From contig OY970289.1 of assembly GCA_963716135.1 (NCBI GenBank), positions 2,046,001 through 2,110,000 on the forward strand: a stretch of DNA of 64,000 nucleotides. Reading direction: 5' to 3'. Source of the DNA: CAVRAW01 sp963716135 (lineage in GTDB: Bacteria; Planctomycetota; Planctomycetia; Pirellulales; JADZDJ01). This document shows, piece by piece, positions 17,354 through 25,565 of the stretch (position 1 is its first letter; the number at the start of each line of letters is the position of its first letter). A model generated the notes under the pieces. It saw only the letters and a list, made by a program, of their open reading frames with translations. It was not told where the DNA came from and ran no database searches. A program made the position numbers and the translations under genes.

Positions 17354-18416
17354 CCAGTCTCGTAAATGAACAGGGGCGTACTCGCCCGGCGTATCGGCCG
17401 GTACGATCGGGTTCACATTCAAAGATATGGCCCCATACCGCTTGGGGCAGGACGATTCGTGTGTCCAAAGTACCAAGCTCGACGTGGATTGGCGCTGGAA
17501 CTGATCCAGGGCCCGCGTACAGAAGCATGTAAACGACGACTGTACGCCGATTTTCGACAGCGGCCAGAAGATGGCACCAGTTGCTGGGGCAAATGACTTT
17601 TCCATCGGGAGTCTCGCCAAAGGGATGGAAGATGTTTGCGCGGCCGGATTGAAAGAACGGTTTTTCGTCACCGCCGTGGCGAATGAACCGCCGGATATTA
17701 GCGAATGCCGGCTCGCTGCCCTTGAGACCACGCGAATTGTGAACCAAGTAATAATGGAAAGCGATCTTCGCTAGCGCTCGGAAATAGTCGCCAGAAAACT
17801 GAAAGTACACTCGCCCCGGCAAACGGCGATTTGCTGCCGGCGCTTGGCTTCGATCGTCGCTGACTTTCATCGACGGGAACGCTTCGCAAAGCAATGACTT
17901 GATCTTATCCGAGTCATCCACGTCGCAGTCGAACCACATTTCTTTGATGTCCCCAAGCTTGAGCCCTTCCACGTCTGCCCGCAATTTGTCGGGGCTCATG
18001 CCGGCGTACAGCCTTACTTGATGGTCAGTGCCGTCCTTATCGCGGATCACGAGTTGATCGGCGGCTGCCGCATCGGTTGGCTTATTCAGGTCGGGATTGA
18101 CCAAAATGCGTCTGCCGTCCAATTCCATCGTGTACTTTGGTGCCGGCGATCCATGAGCGCCACGCTGCCCCATCCCGCCACGATTCGCACGCCGGCCGAG
18201 ATTAGGCTGAGCAACCGCACGGTAGAAACCGAACTGACTGGCTTGGGAGAGCAATTGCTCGAACCGACCGAAATAGTTGTTGCAACTTTGACAAGCTCCC
18301 CGAAATCTCACATCGCCTTCAAATTCGCCAAAGAGTCGAGACGCTAACACGTGATCGCCTTCGCCGCGATTTGGATTGAAGTACCGCCCGCAGTAGATGC
18401 ACTTTATGCAGATCAT
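17337..18416 (-). CDS. HNH-type nuclease-like protein
   Basis: 359 aa from ATG 18416 (MICIKCIYCG). The first 60 residues carry two CxxC knuckles flanking DHV (CIYCG ... GEGDHVLASRLFG ... CQSCNNYFGRFEQ), the arrangement of HNH endonucleases of the HNH_5 type, where the His of DHV is catalytic and the cysteines hold a structural zinc. The remaining 300 residues are not recognised. It contains a beta-rich middle with VYFQFSGDYFRALAKIAFHYY and ends FTRLDGKDE. Next to a restriction enzyme this suggests a second nuclease-based defence unit, but no activity is shown. Confidence 0.65.
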   Translation of the reverse strand: MICIKCIYCGRYFNPNRGEGDHVLASRLFGEFEGDVRFRGACQSCNNYFGRFEQLLSQASQFGFYRAVAQPNLGRRANRGGMGQRGAHGSPAPKYTMELDGRRILVNPDLNKPTDAAAADQLVIRDKDGTDHQVRLYAGMSPDKLRADVEGLKLGDIKEMWFDCDVDDSDKIKSLLCEAFPSMKVSDDRSQAPAANRRLPGRVYFQFSGDYFRALAKIAFHYYLVHNSRGLKGSEPAFANIRRFIRHGGDEKPFFQSGRANIFHPFGETPDGKVICPSNWCHLLAAVENRRTVVVYMLLYAGPGSVPAPIHVELGTLDTRIVLPQAVWGHIFECEPDRTGRYAGRVRPCSFTRLDGKDE

Positions 18417-18529
18417 CAGACGTACATGACACAAAACCAGTGCGATCAGGTTCGATGCAGATATTCTACCGTGTCAGTGGCCTAATTCTGATTGCCACTA
18501 AGCCAGACGGTTGCCCAAATCGGCATAAA

Positions 18530-18566
18530 GAAAAAGCCGCGCCCATTCCGAAGAATGGGCGCGGCT
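18530..18566 (-). terminator. Rho-independent terminator on the minus strand
   Basis: A 14-bp perfect stem (18535-18548 with 18553-18566) closed by a stable TTCG tetraloop on the minus strand, followed by a T-run (A-run 18531-18535 on the plus strand). It begins 18 bp after the TAA at 18585, so it most likely terminated the gene whose tail survives there. Confidence 0.85.
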
Positions 18567-18584
18567 ACGGCGAGAGCAAATCGT

Positions 18585-18677
18585 TTAAGCGGCATCCTTG
18601 CCGACGACTTGCAACTCCGGCTGCGCGAGCAGCCAATTGCGCACGTGATCCGTCACGCGGCGCAATCGCTCAAAGGG
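18585..18677 (-). pseudogene. C-terminal remnant of an ORF, possibly a tyrosine integrase
   Basis: Reading the minus strand there are 30 sense codons (PFERLRRVTDHVRNWLL..., ending VVGKDAA) after an in-frame TAG and before TAA 18587-18585, with a strong terminator right behind. The RLRRVTDHVRNWL pattern resembles the last helix of site-specific integrases I know from planctomycetes, where it follows the active-site Tyr. No active-site region (R..H-x-x-R..Y) is found upstream, so if it is an integrase only the tail remains. The position beside a truncated tRNA supports the idea but does not prove it. Confidence 0.3.
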
Positions 18678-18960
18678 CTAAGGAGTCATCGGCAAGCTAC
18701 TGGCGGAGATTTTATAAGGCTGTGAGGAACGGTCCGGTTGTAGTGATTGTGCCGACAGCAATCATCCGCTCCGGGATTGGGGATTCGGGTAGCTCAATTT
18801 CTCCAAGCAATTCGTCGGACATTTCAATTGTCAGTTTGTGCAGAGTTGTGCAGAGAAACGCTCGTAAAATGACCGAAAACTCGAAATTCTCCGAAAAGTT
18901 CAATCATCACAAGCTCAAGAAACGCAGGCTTTTGCGTCATTTCGAGGTATTACCCCATTG

Positions 18961-18980
18961 ACCAACTGAGCTAACCGCCC
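18961..18980 (-). tRNA. Truncated tRNA gene, 5' end only
   Basis: On the minus strand the sequence from 18980 reads a 5' acceptor half (GGGCGGT), TA, the D-stem GCTC and loop AGTTGGT, exactly as a normal tRNA starts. After this it departs: the closing GAGC of the D-stem, an anticodon arm and a T-arm are absent in the next 80 nt. It therefore looks like a tRNA cut inside the D-loop, at the boundary between the low-GC island and the core genes. Amino acid identity cannot be told from this part. Confidence 0.5.
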
Positions 18981-19112
18981 TGGAAACCGAACGAACCGAT
19001 GGCCCTGCTCGGCCGCTGGTCCGATTCAGGCTTTGGTCAATTTGACGGTGCGGCCAGTGGTCGTCAAGTGTGGCAGTTCAATAGCGGAAAGAGTGCCGCC
19101 GGCGAGTGCGGT

Positions 19113-19358
19113 TCACTCTTCTTCCAAATCCTTCAGCCGCACGTCGGGGCTGCGATTGGAGCCGCGGACGAGAATGATGATCGACAGGGCCACGCAAAAC
19201 AAAACCAGCAGGTAGGCAATGCCGTCGTTGTGGGGCTCCGGAGCGGCGTTGGTGACCGCATGATCGGCCCATGCTACAGCCGGCGAAATGGCGCACAAGA
19301 TGCCCACGGCCGGCCCGAGCAGCATTGACGCCAGGAGTCGCTGGAGGAGTTTGATCAT
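19113..19358 (-). CDS. Small hypothetical membrane protein
   Basis: 81 aa from ATG 19358. An N-terminal signal-like segment (LLASMLLGPAVGILCAISPAVAWA) with an AWA-D cleavage possibility is followed by a short linker and one TM helix (IAYLLVLFCVALSIIILV), with a charged cytoplasmic tail ending DLEEE. No family is recognised. It lies 9 bp downstream of the HYExAFE gene and is probably cotranscribed. Confidence 0.6.
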   Translation of the reverse strand: MIKLLQRLLASMLLGPAVGILCAISPAVAWADHAVTNAAPEPHNDGIAYLLVLFCVALSIIILVRGSNRSPDVRLKDLEEE

Positions 19359-19367
19359 CGGAGCATT

Positions 19368-19931
19368 TTACCATGCTTGGGCCGGTGAGAGACAACTTTC
19401 TTCCATTTCTTCCGGCGGACGGGCTCGGCAGAAGAATTCCTCGACTCCGGCCGCGGCCTTGCGGAACGACGCCGCCGGAGCGGAGAGCGTATCCCAGGCC
19501 GTCGATAGGGGGCGCGCCATGCGGGCATAGTCGTCCAGCGTGACGCCGACAAAACCATAGAGCCGGTCGTGGGAATGAAACAATTGCTCCACCGGGAGGG
19601 GCGAGCGATCGCCGACGATTTGGTAGGCGAAGACGAACAAGCCTTGAAAACCGGCGCCGAACAGGCGCTGCCAGGCGGTGAGACTGCGCAGGTCGTCGCG
19701 CGTGGACCAGTTTTTCCAATACTGCTTCTGGCGGCCGGCGGGAAAGTGGCGGCCTTTGACGTCGACCAGCCAGGAAGGGCCCAGCGCCGGCGAGACGATG
19801 AAGTCGAGACTTTTCAATGAGGCGCCGCCCAAGAGGGCGCGTTTCGATTCGTCGACCGCCACGTAGGGAATTTCGCGCGAGCGCAAGAATTCTTCAAAGG
19901 CCGCTTCGTAGTGGTTGTCGCGCTTGGCCAT
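19368..19931 (-). CDS. HYExAFE family protein
   Basis: 187 aa from ATG 19931 (MAKRDNHYEAAFEEFLRSR). The HYEAAFE motif at residues 7-13 names this family, which is frequent in planctomycetes and of unknown function. Downstream, SLKSLDFIVSP followed by SWLVDVKGR has the D-(x)n-D-x-K look of a PD-(D/E)xK nuclease-like fold, and a WQRLFGAGFQGLFVFAYQ helix-strand follows, so a nuclease-like fold is an inference from the sequence. The start upstream at 19979 is less likely because the extension is hydrophobic and the usual family N-terminus begins just before HYE. Confidence 0.8.
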   Translation of the reverse strand: MAKRDNHYEAAFEEFLRSREIPYVAVDESKRALLGGASLKSLDFIVSPALGPSWLVDVKGRHFPAGRQKQYWKNWSTRDDLRSLTAWQRLFGAGFQGLFVFAYQIVGDRSPLPVEQLFHSHDRLYGFVGVTLDDYARMARPLSTAWDTLSAPAASFRKAAAGVEEFFCRARPPEEMEESCLSPAQAW

Positions 19932-20002
19932 GAGGAGCATCCTATCAAGCAGCAACCAGGAGGTGAAGTGAAACCACATTCGCCCGCGTAATCAAGTAGA
20001 AA

Positions 20003-20086
20003 AATGACTAAATGACGGAATGACTAAATGACTGGTTTTTGCTTCATCCCATTCAGTCATTTAGACATTTAGACATTAAGTCATTC
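20003..20086. repeat. Word-repeat stem-loop behind hisS
   Basis: Several copies of an ATGACTAA-type word are arranged as two inverted blocks (about 20003-20033 and 20051-20086) around a short loop. They lie directly between the hisS stop and the next gene on the minus strand. Read on the minus strand the hairpin ends in a short T-run (TTTTTC), so it could serve as the hisS terminator. Confidence 0.6.
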
Positions 20087-21412
20087 CTAAGCCAAGACGC
20101 GGCGCAGGGCGGCGATGAGTCCGCCGGCGTCGGGCGTAAGGGGCACGGTTTCACTGGTGGTGGTGGCAAGGTTTTTGATTTGGATATTGCCGGCGGCGAA
20201 TTCGTTTTCGCCGGCCACCAGCGCCACGCGAAAGCCGCGGCGGTCGGCGTATTTTAATTGCTGGCCGAGTTTTTTGGGTTCGGGGAATACTTCCACGCCG
20301 AAGCCGGCCGAGCGCAACTGGGCCGCCAGGCGCAGATAATCGTGCAGGCGCGTTTCGTCGAAATACGGGATGAAGATCTCGGCGGGCGTGCTTTGTTTGG
20401 GGAGCATGCCCAACTCTTCCATGCCGGCCAGCAGGCGATCCAAGCCGAGCGAGGCGCCGATGCCGGGGAGTTGCTGGTTGGTGTAGAGTGCCGCCAGATT
20501 GTCGTAGCGGCCGCCGGAGCAGATGCTGCCCAGGTCGGGCAGGGCGTCGAGAAAGGTTTCGTAGATGGTGCCGGTATAGTAGTCCAGGCCGCGGGCGATG
20601 ACGGCGTCGATCTTCAGCCGCTGCTGTGAAACGCCGGCGGCTTGCACGGCGGAATGGATTGCGGCGAGCTTCGTGACGCCGGCCTGGCCTAATTCATTGC
20701 CGGCCACGAGCGATTCCAATTGCTGAAGCACTTCGTCGTTGCTGCCGGCGATGGCGGCCAGACGGAGCACGGCTTCGGCTTGCTGCGGGGTCGCGCCGGC
20801 GGTGGCGGTCATTTCCTCGGCCACTTTGACCGGGCCGATCTTGTGAACTTTGTCCAGCGCGATGAGCACGGCTTTGGATTTTTCCGCCAATCCGAGTTTT
20901 GCCAGCAGGCCGTTGAGCACCATGCGGTTGTTGAGGTGGATGGTGAACTCTTCGAAACCGATGGCCCGCAGCAGGTCGTGGATCACCAGCGCGGTTTCGA
21001 TATCGGCCACCAGCGACAAGGTGCCGATGGTGTCGAAATCGCACTGCATGAATTCGCGGTAGCGACCGCGCTGCGTGTTTTCACCGCGCCAGACGCTGGC
21101 GATGTGGTATCGCTTGAACGGCGTGCCCAATTCGGCGAAGTGTTGGGCGGCGAAGCGCGCCAGGGGAACGGTCAGGTCGAACCGCATGCCCACCTCACGG
21201 CCGCCGTGGTCGGTGAAGCGGTACATCTGCTTGTCGGTTTCCTCGCTCCCCTTGCCGGCCAGGATTTCCAGATACTCCAGGGCCGGCGTGTCGATCGGGC
21301 TGAAACCGTAGGAGCGGTACACACGCTGGGCGGTGGCGATCAGCCGTTCGCGCGGGATCATCTGCTGCGGCAGATAATCGCGAAAGCCTTTGAGCGTGCG
21401 GGGGGTGATCAT
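20087..21412 (-). CDS. hisS: Histidine--tRNA ligase
   Basis: 441 aa, normal length for bacterial HisRS, intact. It charges tRNA-His in the cytoplasm. Visible landmarks: the N-terminal GFRDYLP segment that precedes motif 1, motif 2 (RGRYREFMQCDFDTIG, about residues 119-134), the histidine-specific ARGLDYYTGTIYE loop (about 273-285) and motif 3 (GIGASLGLDRLL, about 330). The C-terminal part (FIPYFDE..., GENEFAAGNIQIKNL) is the anticodon-binding domain. Start ATG 21412 gives the conserved N-terminus. The upstream 120 bp contains a short repeated word (AGAAGGCAG) and the divergent GATase gene. Confidence 0.97.
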   Translation of the reverse strand: MITPRTLKGFRDYLPQQMIPRERLIATAQRVYRSYGFSPIDTPALEYLEILAGKGSEETDKQMYRFTDHGGREVGMRFDLTVPLARFAAQHFAELGTPFKRYHIASVWRGENTQRGRYREFMQCDFDTIGTLSLVADIETALVIHDLLRAIGFEEFTIHLNNRMVLNGLLAKLGLAEKSKAVLIALDKVHKIGPVKVAEEMTATAGATPQQAEAVLRLAAIAGSNDEVLQQLESLVAGNELGQAGVTKLAAIHSAVQAAGVSQQRLKIDAVIARGLDYYTGTIYETFLDALPDLGSICSGGRYDNLAALYTNQQLPGIGASLGLDRLLAGMEELGMLPKQSTPAEIFIPYFDETRLHDYLRLAAQLRSAGFGVEVFPEPKKLGQQLKYADRRGFRVALVAGENEFAAGNIQIKNLATTTSETVPLTPDAGGLIAALRRVLA

Positions 21413-21416
21413 GGCA

Positions 21417-21450
21417 AATGCAGAAGGCAGAATGCAGAAGGCAGAACGGA
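21417..21450. repeat. Short-word intergenic repeat
   Basis: Direct repeats of a (T)GCAGAAGGCAGAA-type word between the divergent hisS and GATase genes. Low-complexity, no coding capacity. Confidence 0.5.
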
Positions 21451-21530
21451 AAAAACAGATTGTAGATTGCTCGAAAGCCTTAATCTATGCCAAAACATAG
21501 AAGGCTGCTTCTTGAATTCAAGGTTCGCAA

Positions 21531-22255
21531 ATGAAACCTGTACTTGTGCTGCGGCACGTGGAACATGAAGGGTTGGGCACGATTGCCGATGCGCTGGCGC
21601 AGCGGCAAACGCCGTACACGATTGCCGACATGTTTGCCCGTCCGCCGCGCTCGTTCGATCCGCGCCAGTGGAGCGGATTAATCGTGATGGGCGGGCCGAT
21701 GAATGTGGACGAGACCGATCGGCATCCGTTTTTGGCCGACGAAGTGAATTGGCTGCGGCAAGCGGTCGATGCTCAGTTGCCGGTGCTGGGGGTTTGCTTG
21801 GCGCGCAGCTTTTGGCCAAGGCGTTGGGCTCGCGGGTGTTTGCCAATCGAGTGAAAGAGATCGGCTGGTACGACGTGGACTTGCTGCCGGCGGCGGCAGA
21901 CGATCCGTTGTTTCGCGGCGTCGCTTCGCCGGCCACGGTGTTTCACTGGCATGGCGACACGTTCGATTTGCCCAGCGGCGCCGTGCATTTGGCGTACGCT
22001 GCGCAATGCGAGAATCAGGCATTCCGGTTTGGGACGTCGGCCTTCGGCCTGCAATTTCATCTGGAGATGACGGCCGCGATGATCGACGACTGGCTTTCGC
22101 ACGGCAGCGACTGCGGCGAATTGGCAGGGCTGGATTACATCGATCCGGCGGCGATTCGCCGGCGATCGCCGCAGTGTCTGCCGCAAATGGAAAAGTTGGC
22201 GGGGCAGGTGTTTCAGCGATTTGCCGAGCTTTGCGCACGGCGGCCTGCGACGTGA
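21531..22255 (+). CDS. Type 1 glutamine amidotransferase (GMP synthase-like), frame broken near 21800
   Basis: Starts at ATG 21531 (MKPVLVLRHVEHEGLGT) and loses frame right after the nucleophile motif VLGVCL at about 21799-21804; one G missing from TTGGGCGCGCAG restores GAQLLAKALGSRVF in the next frame and the protein runs to TGA 22255, about 241 aa. The nucleophile elbow GVCLGAQ (Cys near residue 89) and the catalytic His-x-Glu pair in LQFHLEM (about residues 178-183) are present, so the restored enzyme would be active. Family members hydrolyse glutamine to supply ammonia or act on gamma-glutamyl bonds; the substrate is not evident. Confidence 0.8.
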
Positions 22256-22424
22256 AAATCGGCACGAGCTGACCAACCGAACTGGCGATTTGGGCCGTTT
22301 TTTCGCCGCAAATCGTCGCCGGAGGCCAAGTTGCATCGCCGTGCGGCGGCCGCCTTATGGTTGCATACAAGCGCAAATCAATTACAGTGAAGGGACCCGG
22401 TTTTTTGGGCACCTGGAGCTCGTC

Positions 22425-23000
22425 ATGCCGATTCTGGCCGCCGAACCGAATATCTTTCCGACGGATTTGCTGGTCGGCGCCGACGAGCAACTGGCGGCCA
22501 ACCATGATTTCACCAGCGCCGCGTGGTGGGTGCTGTACACCCGTCCTCGCCAGGAGAAAAGCCTGGCGCGCGATTTGTTGAGCCGGGGAATCAAATTCTA
22601 TCTGCCGCTGGTGCCGCGGCGGCTGCTGATTCGCGGCCGGCCGGTTTTCTCGCACGTGCCGCTATTTAGCGGCTATGTGTTTGTGCACGGCTCGCGGGAA
22701 GATCGCCTGCGCAGCTTGATGACCAATCGCGTGGCGCAGGTGATTTCGGTCGATGACGGCGAGCGGTTACGGAGCGATTTGCAGAGCATCCAATGGCTGA
22801 TTGAATCGGGAGCGCCGCTGACGATCGAATCGCGCCTGGAAGCGAATCAGCCGGTGCGCGTTCGCGCCGGGGCCTTTGGGGGCTTGGAAGGAATTGTGCT
22901 GCGGCGCAAGAACGAAACGCGGCTGGTCGTTTGGGTGAAGCTGTTGCAGCAGGGAGTGTCGTTGGAAATCGACGACTTTCTGCTGGAGCCGATCGGCTAA
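22425..23000 (+). CDS. NusG-like transcription (anti)termination factor, UpxY/RfaH type
   Basis: 191 aa from ATG 22425, with GGAG about 8 nt upstream. After a 30-residue extension the NGN domain starts at WWVLYTRPRQEKSLARDLLSRG and includes the VPLFSGYVFVHG strand (about residues 40-140). A KOW-like motif follows (VRVRAGAFGGLEGIVLRRKNE, about 148-168). Length and the N-terminal pattern fit specialised NusG paralogues that act on long exopolysaccharide operons. The adjacent convergent genes encode a polysaccharide export lipoprotein, which fits, though no operon lies directly downstream on this strand. Confidence 0.85.
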   Translation: MPILAAEPNIFPTDLLVGADEQLAANHDFTSAAWWVLYTRPRQEKSLARDLLSRGIKFYLPLVPRRLLIRGRPVFSHVPLFSGYVFVHGSREDRLRSLMTNRVAQVISVDDGERLRSDLQSIQWLIESGAPLTIESRLEANQPVRVRAGAFGGLEGIVLRRKNETRLVVWVKLLQQGVSLEIDDFLLEPIG

Positions 23001-23022
23001 GCGCACAACTTTCAGGCGGCTG

Positions 23023-24216
23023 TCACGCCTCGGCCAATTCGTCGTTCTGGCCCATCAGGCTTTTCAGATACAAGCCGCCGCAGGCCAGCGAGCAGACGAC
23101 GATCAGGATGCCGCCGAGCCTTCTGGAAATGGGACCATGCTCCGCGGCGGAATCGTCGGCAACCATTTCATCAGGCTCGGCTGTTTCGTCGGTTTGGGCG
23201 GCATCGTCGGGTGGGGCGGCTTCGTCGGAGGCAGCGTCGGCTTCCTCCGCGGGCGCGGAGGGGACGATCGCCTGATAGACCGCCTGCACGACGCCGGAGT
23301 TCTCGCTGGGCGCGGTTTCAACGGATGCCGCGGGATCCGTTGGCGCGGCGGCGACTTCACCCTCGGCCAACTTCTGCGTCGAGGCTGCGGAGTTGGATTG
23401 CGGCGCACCGGCGGAAGCGATCTCTTGCTGCGTCGGCTGCGTCGGCTGCGTCGGCTGCGTCGGCTGCGTCGGCTGCGTCGGCTGCGTCGGCTGCGCCGGC
23501 GCCTGTTCCAATTTCATCGGCTCGTTGAGTTCTGCGATCGTGCCCAGCGGCGCTGCCTGCTGGCAAAGATTCGATTCCGGCAGAGCCGTTTCCAGCATCG
23601 CGTTCTTCTTTCGCGGTTCGCTTTCGCGATCCTTCGGCGGAGAGCCGTTGGGAAGTTCTCGTCCCGGCGGCACCAGCGGAGGCAAATCCGGCATGGTGGG
23701 AGTCGTTTCCGGTGGTGTCGGATTTGATCCGGGCGCCGGCATGCCTTCTCCCGGCACGGTTCCTTCCGCAGGCGGCGGAGTTTCGGTCGGCGCGGGCGTT
23801 GTTGGTTCTGATGGCGTGGCGGGGGGCTGCAGCGCTGGAGTGGGCTCTGTCGGGGCCGGCGTGGTTTCCGGCGGCGGCAGTTTTTGTTGCGGAGTTTTGA
23901 GCACCGGCTGCGGCGGCGGAACCGGTTCCGGACCCATCGGGCCTTCCATGATCGGATACACCCCGCTGGGCGGCGGCGGGCAGCCGGGGCAGGTGGCCGC
24001 CCAGGGGATCCAGCAAGTGGGATGATAGCCGTGGCACTCCGGATCCAACTGCGCGACAGCGTTGTACTGACATTGCATGTGGCAAGGGGAGGGATCTTTC
24101 AAGCGCAATTGATCGTGGCCGACGCAGCCTTCCGCCAGCAGGAACAACGTTCCCGCTGCGCACAGCAAAGCGCGGTGATGCACGAATCGAATTGGCAATT
24201 GATGTCCCATAGCCAT
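23023..24216 (-). CDS. Proline-rich lipoprotein with C-terminal TM segment
   Basis: 397 aa from ATG 24216 (MGHQ two codons later is an alternative). The N-terminus is a lipoprotein signal (FLLAEGC lipobox, Cys about residue 31). A Cys-containing segment (CHMQCQYN..., CPGCPPPP) is followed by about 250 residues rich in Pro, Thr, Glu and Ala, including a QPT x7 tract, and a C-terminal TM helix (GILIVVCSLACGGLYL) with a short tail. A tether spanning from one envelope layer to another is a possible role. It lies 35 bp downstream of the SLBB lipoprotein gene, likely in one operon. Confidence 0.65.
   Translation of the reverse strand: MAMGHQLPIRFVHHRALLCAAGTLFLLAEGCVGHDQLRLKDPSPCHMQCQYNAVAQLDPECHGYHPTCWIPWAATCPGCPPPPSGVYPIMEGPMGPEPVPPPQPVLKTPQQKLPPPETTPAPTEPTPALQPPATPSEPTTPAPTETPPPAEGTVPGEGMPAPGSNPTPPETTPTMPDLPPLVPPGRELPNGSPPKDRESEPRKKNAMLETALPESNLCQQAAPLGTIAELNEPMKLEQAPAQPTQPTQPTQPTQPTQPTQPTQQEIASAGAPQSNSAASTQKLAEGEVAAAPTDPAASVETAPSENSGVVQAVYQAIVPSAPAEEADAASDEAAPPDDAAQTDETAEPDEMVADDSAAEHGPISRRLGGILIVVCSLACGGLYLKSLMGQNDELAEA
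23427..23489. repeat. Seven perfect 9-bp tandem repeats inside a coding region
   Basis: Seven identical copies of GCTGCGTCG (plus strand), followed by one degenerate copy (23490-23498). They encode the QPT tract of the proline-rich lipoprotein. As the unit is a multiple of three, copy-number change would alter spacer length without breaking the frame. Confidence 0.95.
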
Positions 24217-24251
24217 TTTCAGTCTGGCGAATCGGCGCCGATTTGCGTGCG

Positions 24252-25313
24252 TCAGGGGCCCGTGCCCGTTCCGTTGCCGCCGTTTTTGAAGCTCTGCACG
24301 GTGCTGTTACCCAACAGCGCGATGCCGAACACCCGTTCCATCGGTGCGATGATCTTGCCCAGGTAGTTGTCCAATGTGACCAGCTTGTCCTCTGCCACGT
24401 AGACTCGATCGCCGGGCAGAAGCTGATAGTTCGTGGTGGCGTCGCCGCGCTGGGTGAGGCCGATCCAGTCGACCGGCAGAATCTGATCGCAGCCGCCTTG
24501 GGTGTGGCCTGGGCGGGCGATCCAGATTTTGGTGGACGAGATGGAAGTCAAGCCTTGGATTTGTGCAATGGCATCCAGCACGGTGTCGTTGCCGGTGATG
24601 GGGAATTTGCTGACGCCGTCACCGAGCTGAGCGCCCTGGGTGATGACGTAAAAATTCTTGCTGTTGTAGCTGAACACCTCGACCGACACCTCCGGCTCTT
24701 CCAGATCCTTGGCGAGGAATCGTTCGATGCTGCCCTTGGCTTCCTGCAAGGTCTGACCGACGACCACCACGCTGCCGTAGCTTCCCAAAGAGATCGTGCC
24801 ATCCTGGGTGACCAGGTGCTGGCCGGCGATCTGCTGCTTGCCGACGACGTCGTTGATGGCCACGGAGACGATCGGCTCGCGCAGCGTTTCCTTCAGTTGG
24901 TCTTCAATCACGACTTTGGCTTCGTCGACGGTCATGCCGGAAACCTTGGCGCGTCCGTAGGGGAAGCCCAGGTTGACGAAGCCGCCCATTTCGATGACGA
25001 ACACGCCGGAGATCGGTGCGTCGGGCAGGGCATTGGTGACGCGGATGATAAGCGAGTCGAGCATCCGCAGTTTGTAGGGTGCTTTGGGGACGACGTTGAG
25101 CGCATCGACTTGCAAGACGTCGGGCGGTTCGATGCGATACGGCGGGAGGATGGTCTTCGTCAGTTCGCGCGGCGCGGTGCACTGCACGGGGATCTTGCCC
25201 GGTCCGCAACTGATGCATCCGCAGCCCGCCGTGGGCAACACCAGCGCCACACAGCAAGCCACTCGCAGCAAACGGTGATTTCGAAAGACTGCGATCATCC
25301 AAACGGCATCCAT
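24252..25313 (-). CDS. Polysaccharide export (Wza-like) SLBB lipoprotein
   Basis: 353 aa from ATG 25313; ATG 25298 (MIAVFRNH) is equally possible. A signal with lipobox PTAGC gives a lipid-anchored protein. The poly_export domain begins PPYRIEPPDVLQVDAL (about residues 56-72) and contains GFVNLGFPYGRAKVSGMTVDEAK..., and a second similar unit (QDGTISLGSYGSVVVVGQTLQEAK) follows. The SLBB beta-grasp region (FYVITQGAQLGDG) then leads to the NYQLLPGDRVYV end motif. Such proteins form the outer-membrane channel for capsule or exopolysaccharide. The Wzc-like kinase usually found with it is not in the window. Confidence 0.9.
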   Translation of the reverse strand: MDAVWMIAVFRNHRLLRVACCVALVLPTAGCGCISCGPGKIPVQCTAPRELTKTILPPYRIEPPDVLQVDALNVVPKAPYKLRMLDSLIIRVTNALPDAPISGVFVIEMGGFVNLGFPYGRAKVSGMTVDEAKVVIEDQLKETLREPIVSVAINDVVGKQQIAGQHLVTQDGTISLGSYGSVVVVGQTLQEAKGSIERFLAKDLEEPEVSVEVFSYNSKNFYVITQGAQLGDGVSKFPITGNDTVLDAIAQIQGLTSISSTKIWIARPGHTQGGCDQILPVDWIGLTQRGDATTNYQLLPGDRVYVAEDKLVTLDNYLGKIIAPMERVFGIALLGNSTVQSFKNGGNGTGTGP

Positions 25314-25565
25314 GCGCGTAGAGGAGCGAAGCGCGATTTAGCTGCCTCTAATTTCGGCCAAAACTCTTCATACAATCCATATTTTCACCGCAATCGGAAA
25401 ACTTCCTGCTGCTTTGCAGCTTTGATGCAGATTGCGCAAACCGCCGTCGTTGCATGCAAGAGATTGCTGGCGGGGCCACGCCGATTGCGCGGATTTCCGA
25501 CGCGCGCAAGAAAAGAACGCAGCGCTGCTAGCAAAAAGCTGAGACTCTAAGACGCTAGCCGAAAG

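Noticed and set aside
18440..18961. 173-codon plus-strand frame over the island border
   Set aside because: It crosses a strong terminator hairpin and has no protein-like character; chance open frame.
20720..21568. 282-codon plus-strand frame
   Set aside because: Antisense of hisS; no ribosome site and no recognisable protein.
23427..23498. Tandem repeats as CRISPR
   Set aside because: Units of 9 bp without spacers and in coding frame; not a CRISPR array. No other candidate array was seen in the window.
23357..24163. 268-codon minus-strand frame inside the lipoprotein gene
   Set aside because: Out-of-frame shadow; the lipoprotein frame has signal peptide, lipobox and TM end, this one is Ala/Arg-rich noise.
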